Source: Splendidivirga corallicola (GTDB taxonomy: Bacteria > Bacteroidota > Bacteroidia > Cytophagales > Cyclobacteriaceae). From it: DNA of 64,000 bases. Within the stretch, counting starts at the first letter, position 1. Each line of letters opens with the position of its first letter. The translations under genes and the position numbers were made by a program. This document shows, in pieces, positions 19,842 through 36,900 of this stretch. The DNA lies in contig JAUJEA010000001.1 in assembly GCA_030442035.1 (NCBI GenBank), positions 248,001-312,000 of the forward strand. The letters are read 5' to 3'. The notes under the pieces were generated by a model. That model was not told the origin of the DNA, ran no database searches, and saw only the letters and a program-made list of their open reading frames with translations.

Positions 19842-19875
19842 AGGGACCTCGGCTAGCGACGAAGGTCCCTTTTTT
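19842..19875 (+). terminator. Strong intrinsic terminator after the TonB receptor operon
   Basis: Perfect 8-bp stem AGGGACCT (19842-19849) / AGGTCCCT (19863-19870), ending in TTTTTT. Confidence 0.9.
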
Positions 19876-20011
19876 CATTCCCTCATTAGACACATAAATG
19901 TTTTGCAGAAAACCAGGCAGCAGTAACAAAGAAGTGTAAAACGGCTTAGCTGACGGCTTAATATTTACCATCTCCTACTTGATCAATAGATTTCTTTAGA
20001 AAGAATAGTTA

Positions 20012-25648
<5,637 letters not shown>

Positions 25649-28600
25649 TTACTTCGCCATTCTATTTTTACTTCCTAACACATGGTAAAGCTTTATGGAA
25701 TCGTTGTTTTTAGCAGACAGTATATTCAGCCTGTCATTTTCATGTGATCCAATCATGGCCAAAGCCTTCACGTCTCCTCCTAAGTAAAGCCCACTCTCCG
25801 ATGGGTAAACAGATTCGAAATTACCATGTCCATCTCCCTTGAGGAATAAACCATATCCTGCATCGTTACGGGCAGTCTCAACTTCGGAAGCATAAAGGTT
25901 CCCTCCAATGATTATATCCAAATGATTGTCTTCATTGAAATCCGAGATCAATATGTCGTTCACGGAGGAGAATTGGGTTTCGTTAGGAAGTGGTTTTATC
26001 TCAAACCGACCATTGCCTAAATTCTCACAGTAGGAAGTTGAAAAGATCTTGGCTTCATAATGCAAAGCATTTTCCAGTCCCATACTTCCATAAACATCCT
26101 GCAAAGTCGCTTGACCAAAATCATGATAGGAAGGGAATTTCTCTTTGATGAATGGCATCTGATTCGAGGAACACTCTCTACCTCTCAATGGATAAACTGT
26201 CCCCTGATTGTAGTATCCCAATACGATGTCTAAAGTACCTGTCTGGTCAAAATCTGTGGCATATACCTGAAATGGTTCATCCGGAGAGGTTTTATACTTA
26301 TAATTTAGTCCCAGATTCCCAACAATAAGATCTTTATCGCCGTCACCATCCATGTCATCCGCGGCGATACTGAACCACCAACCCTGGGAATTTGAAAAAC
26401 CACATTGCTCCGTGATATCTATGAATTGATTTCCTGTATTTCTTAAAATGGTTATGGGCATCCATTCTCCTACAATTACCAAATCGAGGTATCCATCATT
26501 ATCGACATCAACCCATTCGGCATCAGTCACCATGCCTATTTTTGAAAGATTTTCTGTATAGCTTTCAGTAACATCTGTGAATTTTCCTTCATCATTTTCT
26601 AATAAATAACTTCTACCCGGATGTGGATATTGGCCTGCCATTAACCTACCACCAATAAATAGATCCAGGTCACCATCCTGATCATAGTCTGCTGCTTTTA
26701 CACAAGATCCGCTGGAGTTAATTTCAGGAAGCCCTAAGGATCTCCGAAATCTGCCATGGCCATCGTTCAAATATAATCTGTCCTGGTAAAAGGCGTTTCC
26801 ATTGTCAAACTCGCTCCCTCCACTTACAACATATAAATCCAAATCAAGATCCTGATCGGCATCAAACAAAAGCGCTCCAAGGTCTTCATAAATGCTATCA
26901 GCTTCCCAGGAGGGCTTTAATGAAATGAATTTTCCATCTGGTTTTTGTTTGAACATCTTTCCAACCTGCCCAGCGGCTCCGCCTACATAAAAATCTTCCA
27001 ACCCATCTCCGTCAATATCACCCACAGCCAATCCGGGCCCGAATCTTGACATCCGGTGAGGCAAGAGGCTCTCCTTCTCGAAATCATTAAAACTATTTTC
27101 TTTATGTTTAAAGTAAGCATTGGTCTCTGCTGTAATATCTGAGAACGACACACTTTCATCAGAGACTGGATCTATATTATCCTCTAGGTCAGCTTCCCTA
27201 TATTTTAAAGTCAATTCCTGATTGGTAGCAACTTGATCCAATATTTGTTGTTTACCATCAGGCCATGTAGCCATGATCTTTACTTGCTTGTTTTTTCCCG
27301 TTCCAAAGTGTAGTCCTGGTGCTACGGAAGACTGATATCCTCTGGTTAGATAATGCTCCTTTGCCTGTATGCCATCAGAAGATATGAGTTGGACCTTAAC
27401 CCCAATACCGAATTTGTTATTTGCAGGTCCATCAAAATTCAGCTTTAAATAATTGCCTTTCCCTTGTTCAACCGCTTCATTCTTCAAAATAAAAGCCTCA
27501 TCATCGATGTTATTCACGACAAGGTCAAGATCGCCATCATTATCTAGGTCCGCATAGGCAGCCCCATTGGAAAAACTTGGAACATCCAGCCCCCAACCTT
27601 CGGTTTCCTTAATGAATGTTAAGTCCCGATTATTTCTGAATATATAGTTTATTGTTTTACGCTGCGGGGTCTTGTTCACCAATTCCTTGATGACCTCATT
27701 ATATCCCTCTTTATTTTGATAAGCCTCTTCTACCCTTTGGACTTTATAATTCCTAAAATCGTTGTTTCTAAAATCCCGTTTTAAGCCATTTGTGATGTAC
27801 AGATCATTCCAGCCGTCAAGGTCAAAATCAGCAAAAAGAGGCGCCCAACTCCAATCCGTATTGGAAACACCGGATAAATGTGCCACTTCGCTGAATGCAT
27901 TATTGCCCATATTAAGCTGAAGGGTATTGAACATATATTGATAGTGAAATCCATTATCCACAGCTCTTTGGAAACGTTCAGGAGCCATTCCCGACATGGA
28001 AGTTTTAATGCCATAGTTATCTTCGGCAACCATATCAAGGACCATAATATCCAGGAGACCGTCATTATTAAAATCTGCAATATCCGATCCCATGGAGAAA
28101 TTTGAAATGTGATTTGTCGACTCCTTTATTTTATCGCTAAAAGTACCGTCACCATTGTTCAAATACAGATAATCATGTTCCAGATAATCATTACAGATAT
28201 AGAGATCAGGCCATCCATCCTGGTTGAGATCCCCTGCGGAAACCCCCAATCCGTAACCAACAGGGCTGGAACTAATTCCGGATTCAGCGGTTACATCATT
28301 AAAAATACCATCATCATTTCTATATAATCGATCACCTGCATTGTTGCTCTTTTTTGCCTTGTTTTGAGCAGTTATTGGAACCAGTTTGGCATTGTGGTTC
28401 AAAAGAAACATATCCAGGTCATTGTCACGATCATAATCAAAAAAAACGGCCTGTGTAGAGTAGGACGAAATATTTAGATTCATCTCTTTCCCGCTTTCCG
28501 TAAAGGTTAAATCGCCATTGTTAATGAACAACTCGTTTTCTCTTCGTTTGCTGCCAAATTTGCCTGATTTAAGCACATATATATCAAGTAATCCATCATT

Positions 28601-28969
28601 GTTTATATCGGCCATTGTGACACCCGTGGACCAGGCTCTTTTACCAGCCACTCCGGACGTTTCGGTAATATCTTTAAACTCAAAATCACCTTTGTTAAGA
28701 TATAGGTTGTTATCGAAAACATTGGACACGAAATAAATATCATTTAATCCGTCATTGTTTATATCTCCAACAGCTACTCCCGCTCCATTATAAAAATACT
28801 CATAGACATGACTATTCATATCTGCTCCTTCGGGAATCGTATTTTTAAAGTGTATATTGGTTTTGTCGGAAGAAACAAATGAAAAAAGCTTTGTTCCAGC
28901 TTCCTGTTCCACTGTACAGGATGTTAACAATACAGTACCTGTCCAAAGCACCCAAAATATCTTCTTCAT
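25649..28969 (-). CDS. FG-GAP/VCBS-repeat lipoprotein with ASPIC/UnbV domain (second of tandem pair)
   Basis: 1106 residues with lipobox VLLTSC. Two blocks of FG-GAP/VCBS beta-propeller repeats, each with Ca-binding-like DxNxDGxxD loops (DINNDGLNDIY, DFNNDGLLDIM, DYDQDGDLDLF), flank an ASPIC/UnbV (CRTAC1-type) domain at about 500-590 (LTRGYQSSVAPGLHFG; ATWPDGKQQILDQV). Domain order matches the CRTAC1-like lipoproteins often found with SusCD genes in marine Bacteroidota; the biochemical role is unknown, with ligand binding or cell-surface adhesion most likely. It starts 34 bases after its paralogue and shares long conserved stretches such as RGRECSSNQMPFIKEKFP. Some databases label such proteins RNA-binding, which I think is wrong. 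Confidence 0.88.
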   Translation of the reverse strand: MKKIFWVLWTGTVLLTSCTVEQEAGTKLFSFVSSDKTNIHFKNTIPEGADMNSHVYEYFYNGAGVAVGDINNDGLNDIYFVSNVFDNNLYLNKGDFEFKDITETSGVAGKRAWSTGVTMADINNDGLLDIYVLKSGKFGSKRRENELFINNGDLTFTESGKEMNLNISSYSTQAVFFDYDRDNDLDMFLLNHNAKLVPITAQNKAKKSNNAGDRLYRNDDGIFNDVTAESGISSSPVGYGLGVSAGDLNQDGWPDLYICNDYLEHDYLYLNNGDGTFSDKIKESTNHISNFSMGSDIADFNNDGLLDIMVLDMVAEDNYGIKTSMSGMAPERFQRAVDNGFHYQYMFNTLQLNMGNNAFSEVAHLSGVSNTDWSWAPLFADFDLDGWNDLYITNGLKRDFRNNDFRNYKVQRVEEAYQNKEGYNEVIKELVNKTPQRKTINYIFRNNRDLTFIKETEGWGLDVPSFSNGAAYADLDNDGDLDLVVNNIDDEAFILKNEAVEQGKGNYLKLNFDGPANNKFGIGVKVQLISSDGIQAKEHYLTRGYQSSVAPGLHFGTGKNKQVKIMATWPDGKQQILDQVATNQELTLKYREADLEDNIDPVSDESVSFSDITAETNAYFKHKENSFNDFEKESLLPHRMSRFGPGLAVGDIDGDGLEDFYVGGAAGQVGKMFKQKPDGKFISLKPSWEADSIYEDLGALLFDADQDLDLDLYVVSGGSEFDNGNAFYQDRLYLNDGHGRFRRSLGLPEINSSGSCVKAADYDQDGDLDLFIGGRLMAGQYPHPGRSYLLENDEGKFTDVTESYTENLSKIGMVTDAEWVDVDNDGYLDLVIVGEWMPITILRNTGNQFIDITEQCGFSNSQGWWFSIAADDMDGDGDKDLIVGNLGLNYKYKTSPDEPFQVYATDFDQTGTLDIVLGYYNQGTVYPLRGRECSSNQMPFIKEKFPSYHDFGQATLQDVYGSMGLENALHYEAKIFSTSYCENLGNGRFEIKPLPNETQFSSVNDILISDFNEDNHLDIIIGGNLYASEVETARNDAGYGLFLKGDGHGNFESVYPSESGLYLGGDVKALAMIGSHENDRLNILSAKNNDSIKLYHVLGSKNRMAK

Positions 28970-29003
28970 AGTCGCATTTTATAATCTCCCAAACAGTTTT
29001 AAG

Positions 29004-32000
29004 TCAAAGTTCATTTACCTCAATCAACTGAATATAATCGTTGTTTTTTGCAACAACAATCATCTTTTTATTACCCTTATTAATCAAGCACATATCCTTG
29101 ACATCTCCGTCGATGAACAGTCCTGAACCCTTGTATTGTGAAGGAAAAAAGTCGCCCTTTCCATTACCTTTCAGAAACAACCCTTTTCCAGCATCATTTC
29201 TTGGTGTTTCCACCTCCACGCCATAGTGATTTCCGGCCATGACAATATCTAAATTCCCATCATTATCGAAATCATGTATTAAGATCCTATTGACACATGA
29301 TAATTGGGCCAGATTAGGTAAAGGACGGATATCAAATCTTCCGTCACCTAAATTTTCAATATATGAACTGGCAAAGTCTGTAGCCAGATAATGTGTAGCG
29401 TCGTCCATTGCCTCCTCTGTATAAACATCCTTCATAGTAGCAAGGCCAAATTCATGATAAGTTGGAAACTTCTCTTTGATAAAGGGCATCTGATTAGATG
29501 AGCATTCTCTACCTCTTAAGGGATATTCTTTTCCTGCATTAAAGTAGCTCAATACAATATCAAGGGATCCACTATTATCGAAATCCTTGGCGTAAACTTG
29601 AAATGGTTCATCTTTCGAAGCCTTGTATTTATAATTCAGTCCCAGATTTCCTGCCACGAAATCCATGTCCCCATCTCCGTCCACATCTGATGTATCAAGA
29701 CTATACCACCAGCCTATGTGATCTGTTAAACTCGTTTTTGAAGTTATGTTAGTAAATTTTCCTGATTCATTTTTGAATACTGTTGGTGCCATCCATTCAC
29801 CAACAACTATGAGATCCAATTGTTGGTCATTGTCAAAATCCACCCAAGAGGCATCCGTTACTAGTCCCAGCGAGGTCAGGTCCGGACAAATATCTTTTGT
29901 AACATCGGTAAATTTTCCCTGATCATTTCTGAGTATAAAACTATTGGCAGGTTCCGGGTAGCGCCCAGGAACAATTCGGCCTCCAATAAAAAGATCTAAA
30001 TCTTGGTCGCCATCATAATCTCCGGCTTTCACGCTGGAACCGCTTGTAAACAATTCAGGAAGTGATCCATTTGATTTAAAAAATTTGCCTTTACCTCGGT
30101 TTATATACAAGCGATCCCGTAGAAGCTCATCCTGCTGTATAAAGTCATTCCCGCCACTTACTACATACAGATCCAGATCATCATCATTATCAGCATCAAA
30201 AAATAGCGCTCCGACGTCCTCAGAACCACTGTCTTCTTCCCACGGCCCATTGGTTAATGGCACAAACTTATGATCCGGGCTTTGTATAAACAATGCTCCC
30301 TCATGGCCCTTGGCACCTCCGATATAGAAATCCTGCAATCCATCACCATTTACATCTCCTGTAGCAAGAGCCGGCCCCAGGCTGGAATATTTGTGAGGTA
30401 AGAGGCTTTCTCTTTCAAAATCATTAAAGGAATTTTCGATATGTCTGTGAATTGAATCATTGAGTGTTACAAAGAGTTGATTTACTTCTTTTGTAGCGGG
30501 TGATAACTCATCAGGCTTCGCTTCGTGATGATTCAATTGTATTCCCCGATTCACGCTAACATTGGCCAGCGTCTGCCTGGCTCCATCAGGCCAAATGACG
30601 GTCAATTCATCTATATTTTCCTGGTCATTCAAACCAAAATGTATCTGTCTTCCTACTGATGATTGATAACCTCTGGTGAAGTAATGCTCATATTCCTGTA
30701 TCTGCTCCCCTTGCTTCAACCTGATCCTTGCACCTATACCTTCAGGGTTTTGTTTGGATCCGTGTAGTCTTATTATCAAATAACTGGTTCCGTGCGTGTT
30801 ATTTCGGTAGATCATGGCCTCTTCATTAACATTATTGATCACCAGATCAAGGTCACCATCGTTATCCAGATCCGCCATAGAAACTCCATTGGAAAGCGTA
30901 TTCTCAACAAATCCCCATTCTACTGTTTTCTTGGAAAATGTAAGATCGCCATTATTGGCAAATACATAATTCTGTAACCGTACCTCAGGTATGTCCTGCA
31001 CTATCTCATTGATAAATGAAATGGTGTCCTGATCTTTAGATTTTTCAAATGCCTTTTGCTTATTTCTAAACTTTATCTTCCAATCGTTATTGGTATTGTC
31101 TCTTCTATATCCGTTAGAGACAAACAGATCTTTCCATCCATCATTATTGAAATCTCCCAGCAGCGGAGCCCAACTCCATCCGGTATTTGATATTCCCGAT
31201 AAATGTGCAATTTCACTAAAATGTCCATTGCCATTGTTAAGCTGAAGCGTATTGTACATATATTGGTAATGAAAACCATTTTCCACGGCTACTGAGAATT
31301 GCTCAGGATTCATACCACTCATGGATGTCTTTATTCCATAGTTATCTTCCGGGGCCATTTCGGCAATAAAAATATCTAAATTGCCATCGTTGTTGAAATC
31401 CGCAATATCAGCGCCCATGGCAAAATTGGAGATGTGTTTGGTGTATTTTGCAATTGATTCCTGGAAAGTGCCATTACCGAGATTATAATAGAGATAATCC
31501 GGTTCGGTAAAATCGTTGGTCACATAAATATCAATCCAGCCGTCATTATTTAAATCTCCCGTAGCTACTCCTAATCCAAAACCGAGGGCATTTCCTAAAA
31601 TACCAGCGCTTTCACTGACATCCTTAAAATATCCTTTATCATTTCTATATAGCTTGTCGCCGGCATAAGGATGCCTTGCATTTCTGACACTATCAGGATT
31701 AGTTACCACCAGTTTATCAATGGCATGATTTAAAAGGAACATGTCGAGATCCCCATCCAGATCATAGTCGAAAAAGCTGGCCTGTGTTGAGTAAGAAGGG
31801 TCATTTAAACCATATTTTGCAGCACTTTCTATAAAAGTTCCATCACCATTATTGATAAAAAGTTCGTTTTCCCTTTTTTCAGGTAAAAATCTTCCGGAAC
31901 GGCAGACATAAATATCAAGAAATCCATCGCTATTGATATCTACCATGGTTACACCAGTTGCCCAACCTTGTTTTCCCCCAGTACCCGAACTTTCTGTGAT

Positions 32001-32318
32001 ATCCTCAAATGCCAGATTTCCTTTATTCAGGTATAGTCTATTACTGCCAATGTTGGCTGTTAAATATATATCCGGAAGATCGTCATTATTTATATCTCCT
32101 ATGGCTACACCACCCCCATTGTAATAATAGTAGTAGCTCATATTATTCAGGTTATGGTCCTCGGGCAGGTCATTGGAAAACCGAATATTTGAGACTTCCT
32201 TGGGAATCAGTTGAAATTGTTTACCATTGTCAGTGACATGATTTTGAGGGGACTGACAAGCAATGAATATCAACAAAAAAAGAAAGGGTATCGAACTTCT
32301 TTTCAACATAATCATCAA
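29004..32318 (-). CDS. FG-GAP/VCBS-repeat lipoprotein with ASPIC/UnbV domain (first of tandem pair)
   Basis: 1104 residues; the lipobox LIFIACQ gives a lipidated Cys near residue 21. MLKRSS (Met4) is a possible alternative start. Same plan as the downstream paralogue: propeller repeats with DINNDDLPDIY and DFNNDGNLDIF loops, ASPIC/UnbV domain at about 500-590 (YFTRGYQSSVGRQIHFG; VIWPDGARQTL), and a second propeller block. Near-equal lengths and shared motifs along the whole chain point to a tandem duplication followed by divergence. It lies 122 bases after the second susD gene with a hairpin between, so expression may be a reduced read-through of that operon. Function unknown. Confidence 0.88.
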   Translation of the reverse strand: MMIMLKRSSIPFLFLLIFIACQSPQNHVTDNGKQFQLIPKEVSNIRFSNDLPEDHNLNNMSYYYYYNGGGVAIGDINNDDLPDIYLTANIGSNRLYLNKGNLAFEDITESSGTGGKQGWATGVTMVDINSDGFLDIYVCRSGRFLPEKRENELFINNGDGTFIESAAKYGLNDPSYSTQASFFDYDLDGDLDMFLLNHAIDKLVVTNPDSVRNARHPYAGDKLYRNDKGYFKDVSESAGILGNALGFGLGVATGDLNNDGWIDIYVTNDFTEPDYLYYNLGNGTFQESIAKYTKHISNFAMGADIADFNNDGNLDIFIAEMAPEDNYGIKTSMSGMNPEQFSVAVENGFHYQYMYNTLQLNNGNGHFSEIAHLSGISNTGWSWAPLLGDFNNDGWKDLFVSNGYRRDNTNNDWKIKFRNKQKAFEKSKDQDTISFINEIVQDIPEVRLQNYVFANNGDLTFSKKTVEWGFVENTLSNGVSMADLDNDGDLDLVINNVNEEAMIYRNNTHGTSYLIIRLHGSKQNPEGIGARIRLKQGEQIQEYEHYFTRGYQSSVGRQIHFGLNDQENIDELTVIWPDGARQTLANVSVNRGIQLNHHEAKPDELSPATKEVNQLFVTLNDSIHRHIENSFNDFERESLLPHKYSSLGPALATGDVNGDGLQDFYIGGAKGHEGALFIQSPDHKFVPLTNGPWEEDSGSEDVGALFFDADNDDDLDLYVVSGGNDFIQQDELLRDRLYINRGKGKFFKSNGSLPELFTSGSSVKAGDYDGDQDLDLFIGGRIVPGRYPEPANSFILRNDQGKFTDVTKDICPDLTSLGLVTDASWVDFDNDQQLDLIVVGEWMAPTVFKNESGKFTNITSKTSLTDHIGWWYSLDTSDVDGDGDMDFVAGNLGLNYKYKASKDEPFQVYAKDFDNSGSLDIVLSYFNAGKEYPLRGRECSSNQMPFIKEKFPTYHEFGLATMKDVYTEEAMDDATHYLATDFASSYIENLGDGRFDIRPLPNLAQLSCVNRILIHDFDNDGNLDIVMAGNHYGVEVETPRNDAGKGLFLKGNGKGDFFPSQYKGSGLFIDGDVKDMCLINKGNKKMIVVAKNNDYIQLIEVNEL

Positions 32319-32386
32319 CTACAATGCTTTTCTAAATTTATCAAGAACCTGATTGTAATCATAACAGGCAAAATTATATAAATGAA

Positions 32387-32416
32387 ACACCCAAATTGAC
32401 GTATCAATCTGGGTGT
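32387..32416 (-). terminator. Hairpin after the second susD gene (terminator or attenuator)
   Basis: On the minus strand a 13-bp stem with one wobble pair (ACACCCAGATTGA / TCAATTTGGGTGT) closed by the tetraloop TACG. The T-run is weak (TTTCATTT), so partial read-through or an mRNA-stabilising role is possible. Confidence 0.65.
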
Positions 32417-32440
32417 CTTACTAATGTCTGTAAATATTAG

Positions 32441-33943
32441 TTAATTGGTGCCAATGGCGGCGTTGTTGTTCTTTTCAACCTCAGGGATCGGCAAGTAGCT
32501 ATCTTTCGCCAAACTAAAGTTACCGGCTCCTTCTTTACCACTATTCGGAATCTTATCATTTAACATGTCCCATCTTCTGAGATCATAGAAACGAATTCCC
32601 TCTAGTGCAAATTCCATGGCTCTCTCATGAACGATTGCATTTCGCACATCCCCTTGAGAGCTTACCGTAAGCGCAGGCATCATTGCCCTTGCCCTTACTT
32701 GATTAATAAATGGAATTGACTCTGCAGTTTGCCCGTTTTCATTTAGTGCCTCAGCATACATAAGCAGAATATCTGAATACCTCATCTCTGTCCAGTTAAT
32801 CGTTGACTGAGATTCTTCCCAACCCATATCAGCCACTTTCTTCTCGGAGCTGATGAACTTTCTCCAGGCAGTACGTCCCGTAGGAAATACATCGGCATAA
32901 GGCTCACCAAATACCTCTACATCAGGATCATCAAAATAAAGTGTTTGATAAAGCCTTTCATCAAAACGATTGTCAGAAGTTCTCCTTCCTTCAGACTTCA
33001 TTTCTGTCAATAAAGCATCCGTAGGTGCAATGTCTGACCAGCCTCCAAGTTCCTCAGCTGACATGAAATGATTGGAGAAAGTAACAATTCTGTTACCATT
33101 TGTTCTTAGGTTCGAAAACTGGATTTCAAAGATAGATTCCACACTATTCTCATTGGTTCCATCGAACAGAGATAAAAAGTTGGGAACCAAATCATATACA
33201 CCAAGATCTATTACTTTTCTTAACTCTGTAGCAGCCTCGCTCCATTTTCCTTCATGCAGCAGTGCTTTGCCTAAATAACCTAGTGCAGCACCACGGCTGG
33301 CACGTCCCGTATTATCAGCATCCCAGGTCACAGGTAAGCCTGCTGCTGCATCTCTTAAATCCTGCTGAATTTGAGCAAACGCCTCTGCCCTGGAAGATAA
33401 TGGTATATCCAGTTCATCCTGACCTTTAGGGACCTTAACAGCCAAAACAATTTGCTCCCAGTTATTCAATAATCTGAAATGAAGGAAAGCCCGGATAAAT
33501 TTCATTTCAGCAATGGCCCTTGTCCTTTCATCTGCTGTAATCTGATCACCATCCATACCCTCTACTGCTTCAATTACCTGGTTGGCAAAATAGATGCCAC
33601 GGTAATTTCTGTCCCAGTAGGAAGTAGTTTGAGAATTAGCATCAGTGATGTTGAATGTACTGATCGCATTCCAATCAGCATATCTACGTCCGTCAATTCC
33701 CGGGTCACAGAAATCAGATCGATAGTTTTCTACCACTACCTTTACTTCCGTGTGTCCCCATTCTCCTCCACTAACTCTTGAATAGGTAGCCGCTATACCG
33801 GCTTCAACATCATCTGCATTACGCCAGAAGGCATCTGTCGTCAATGCATCCGGATCCTTCTCATCGAGGAACTCATCGGGATCGCAGCTAAAGAATGATA
33901 TGGCGATGAGACCAAGTATTAGATATTTAAAGTTTGTTTTCAT
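32441..33943 (-). CDS. SusD/RagB family outer-membrane lipoprotein
   Basis: About 500 residues from the start MKTNFKYLILG, which gives a clean lipoprotein signal with lipobox ISFFSC followed by DPDEFLDEKDPD. An upstream ATG at 33964 overlaps the susC stop (TAATG) and is the alternative start. Typical SusD features: TPR-like helices (EMKFIRAFLHFRLLNNWEQ), the C-terminal block ERAMEFALEGIRFYDLRRWDM, and DSYLPIPEVEKNNN near the end. Binds the ligand for the upstream-encoded SusC barrel. Followed by a hairpin and two FG-GAP lipoprotein genes. Confidence 0.93.
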   Translation of the reverse strand: MKTNFKYLILGLIAISFFSCDPDEFLDEKDPDALTTDAFWRNADDVEAGIAATYSRVSGGEWGHTEVKVVVENYRSDFCDPGIDGRRYADWNAISTFNITDANSQTTSYWDRNYRGIYFANQVIEAVEGMDGDQITADERTRAIAEMKFIRAFLHFRLLNNWEQIVLAVKVPKGQDELDIPLSSRAEAFAQIQQDLRDAAAGLPVTWDADNTGRASRGAALGYLGKALLHEGKWSEAATELRKVIDLGVYDLVPNFLSLFDGTNENSVESIFEIQFSNLRTNGNRIVTFSNHFMSAEELGGWSDIAPTDALLTEMKSEGRRTSDNRFDERLYQTLYFDDPDVEVFGEPYADVFPTGRTAWRKFISSEKKVADMGWEESQSTINWTEMRYSDILLMYAEALNENGQTAESIPFINQVRARAMMPALTVSSQGDVRNAIVHERAMEFALEGIRFYDLRRWDMLNDKIPNSGKEGAGNFSLAKDSYLPIPEVEKNNNAAIGTN

Positions 33944-33963
33944 TTTTTCAGTGTTTTGAATCA

Positions 33964-36900
33964 TTAAAAGCTAACTTGCAGGCCAAACAATGATGATTTG
34001 GTAATAGGATAAATAGATCTATCCAAACCACCGCTCAAAGGATTGCTTCTTCCAACTTCAGGGTCAAAACCACTGTAATCGGTAATGGTCAACAGATTCT
34101 GAGCACTCACATATACTCTTAATTTTGTGATTCCCAATTTGTCGATAATGGAGCCCGGGAAAGTATATCCAAGCTGTACATTCTTTAATCTTAAGAAATT
34201 ACCACTCTCCAAAAATCTTGTAGATTCTCTGGAATTCTGGTTAGGATCACCAAAGATTGCTCTGGGAACATCTGTATTTGTATTGGATGGTGTCCAGGCA
34301 TTGATCATGTTGCTGGAATAATTTCTGAAATTATCCATTCTCTCTCTGAACATCCTGTTGGTATTGTAGATCTTATTACCCCCTCTTCCGTGCAATTGTA
34401 TCGTTAGATCAAAACCTTTATAAGAAGCATTGAAACTCACTCCATAATCAACCTTTGGAATTGGTGTTCCGCTAAACACACGGTCATCTCCATCAATCAC
34501 ACCATCATTGTTCGTATCTACAAACCTGATGTCACCAGGTCGGGCACTAGGTTGTAATAGTACTGTATTACCATCCGCATCAGTGCCGGTATGTGCATTC
34601 ACTTCCTCAACAGATTGGAACAATCCGTTTGTTTGATATAGGTAGAAACCTCCGATAGGTGAACCTACTCTTGATTGATTGGTAAAGTGACTATCATTAA
34701 AAATTGCTCCCTCACCAAATATGGCTTGCTCCTCAGTAGATAAGCTTGTCACTTCATTTTTATTAGTAGCAAATGCTACATTCACACCATACTGAAATTC
34801 TCCGGTTGATTTACGATAACCAAGCTCAATTTCAAGTCCCTGGTTTCTTACTTCTCCGATATTTACTGTAGGATTATTGATACCGGCTGATGAAGGAACC
34901 TGTCGGCTTACCAACATATCACGAGTATCTCGGATATAGTAGTTGATGGAACCTGAAATTCTGTCATCAAGCACACCAAAATCAATTCCTACATTCTTTA
35001 CATCAGCAGTTTCCCATTGCAATGATCTGTTTTCAAGTTCTGTGGCAATGGCACCAACCTGGTGTGTTTCTCCCGAACCCCAAGGATATAACCATCCGGT
35101 TACAATTCTGTTTTGGAAATCAAAAGGTCCTAAGAAACCATCATTACCAAGTTGTCCCCAGCTGGCTCTAAGTTTCAGATAATTTACCAAATTTGAGCTA
35201 AAGAAGGATTCATTACTGATATTCCATCCGGCAGCTACTGATGGGAATGTTCCCCACCTGCTATCAGCACCAAATTTTGATGAGCCATCTCTTCGTACAC
35301 TTACCTGAAGAAGGTATTTGCCATCGAATGAATAGTTAATTCTACCAAAATATGAAAGCCACTTTTGGGTGGTATTGGAACCGGATCCACTGAAGGTTCC
35401 ACCATCACCGGCAGAAATGGTATTAAACCTTGGATCAAGGAATCCTGCCGGTAAAGTATTACCGTCGGCATCCGTAGTGAAACCATCCACTCTCACGCCG
35501 GCCCAGGATTGCTCTATGCTTCGAGTAGCTATACCAGCCAATGCATCAATCGAATGTTGATCAAAAGATTTCTGGTAATTGAAGAAATTCTCGAAATTTA
35601 TTTGTCTCCAATTGGTTCTGGTTTCAGACACTGCAGGAAACTGTACAGGTCGTAAGGCATTTAAAACATTCGCAGGTTCATGATAAAAATCTATGCGCTC
35701 ACTATTTCTTATACCTACCCTACTGGTAAAGTTCAATCCTTCAAAGAGTTCAAGAACTCCTGTGAAACCCGCCTCAAGGTATTGCTCTTCGTAAGTATCA
35801 GTAACAAGGTCTGCACGACCTACGGGATTCGTGTTTTCCCCTAATCCAGTTTCACTTGGAACAGGGAAACCATAGCCATCAGGTGTGGAACTGTCGAAAA
35901 CAGGAACAACAGGAGGTAATTCAAACACCTCTCTCATTGAATAGGTCACATCAGTTCTGTCAACCTCTGTATAAGCAAGGTTTGTTTGTAATTGGAACCT
36001 CCCCTTGGTAAGGCTTGATTTACCACGGATCTGATATTTTTCAAAATCACTGTCCAATGCAATTCCATCTTCATTAAAATAACTTCCGGAGACCATGAAG
36101 TTAATATTCTCTCCCCCACCTCTCATGGTTACATTGTAGTTTTGCATGCTTCCCTTATCAAAAACCGCATCCTGCCAATCAGTATCCACATTATTAGGAT
36201 TGGTAATAAAATTGGGGAGGTTCAAATCGGCTGGATCACCATTGTCCAAATTTTGATTTTCTTTGGCCATTCTGGCTATTTGACGGAACTGACTGCTATT
36301 GGCAAGGTCCAATAGTTCGGTAGCCTCAGTTACGCCATAATAAGAGCTGAAATCAAGTTGAACATCACCTTTTTTACCTTTTTTAGTCGTGATCAAAACA
36401 ACACCATTTGCAGCCTGAACACCATAAATGGCCGCTGCAGCAGCATCTTTCAGAACTTCTATAGACTCAATGTCATCAGGGTTCAATAAATAAAAACTTC
36501 CCGGTAATCCATCGATAATATATAGTGGTCCTGTAGATGAAGAGGTAGTTCCAACACCACGGATATTTACATTCAGGTTGGCTCCCGGAGAACCGCCACG
36601 TTTGGTGATAGTCACACCAGCAGTCTTACCCTGCAGGGCATCGGCCGGGTGAGAAGTACCAAACTTCTGAAGCTCTTCTCCCTTTACAGAAGATATAGCC
36701 GCTGTTAAGTCACTCTTCTTTTGTTGGCCATAACCTACTACTACCACCTCTGATAATGTTGATATATCGGCACTCATGACCAGATCGATCGTTGATCTAC
36801 CATTGATCTGCACTTCTTCTGTTAAAAAGCCCACATAGCTAAATACCAAAGTGGTTGCATCGGCAGGAACATTGATTTCATATTTACCATTAGCATCTGT

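Noticed and set aside
25649..32318. Label of RNA-binding protein for the ASPIC/FG-GAP proteins
   Set aside because: The ASPIC/UnbV domain gives that legacy name, but lipoprotein signal and propeller repeats point to surface proteins.
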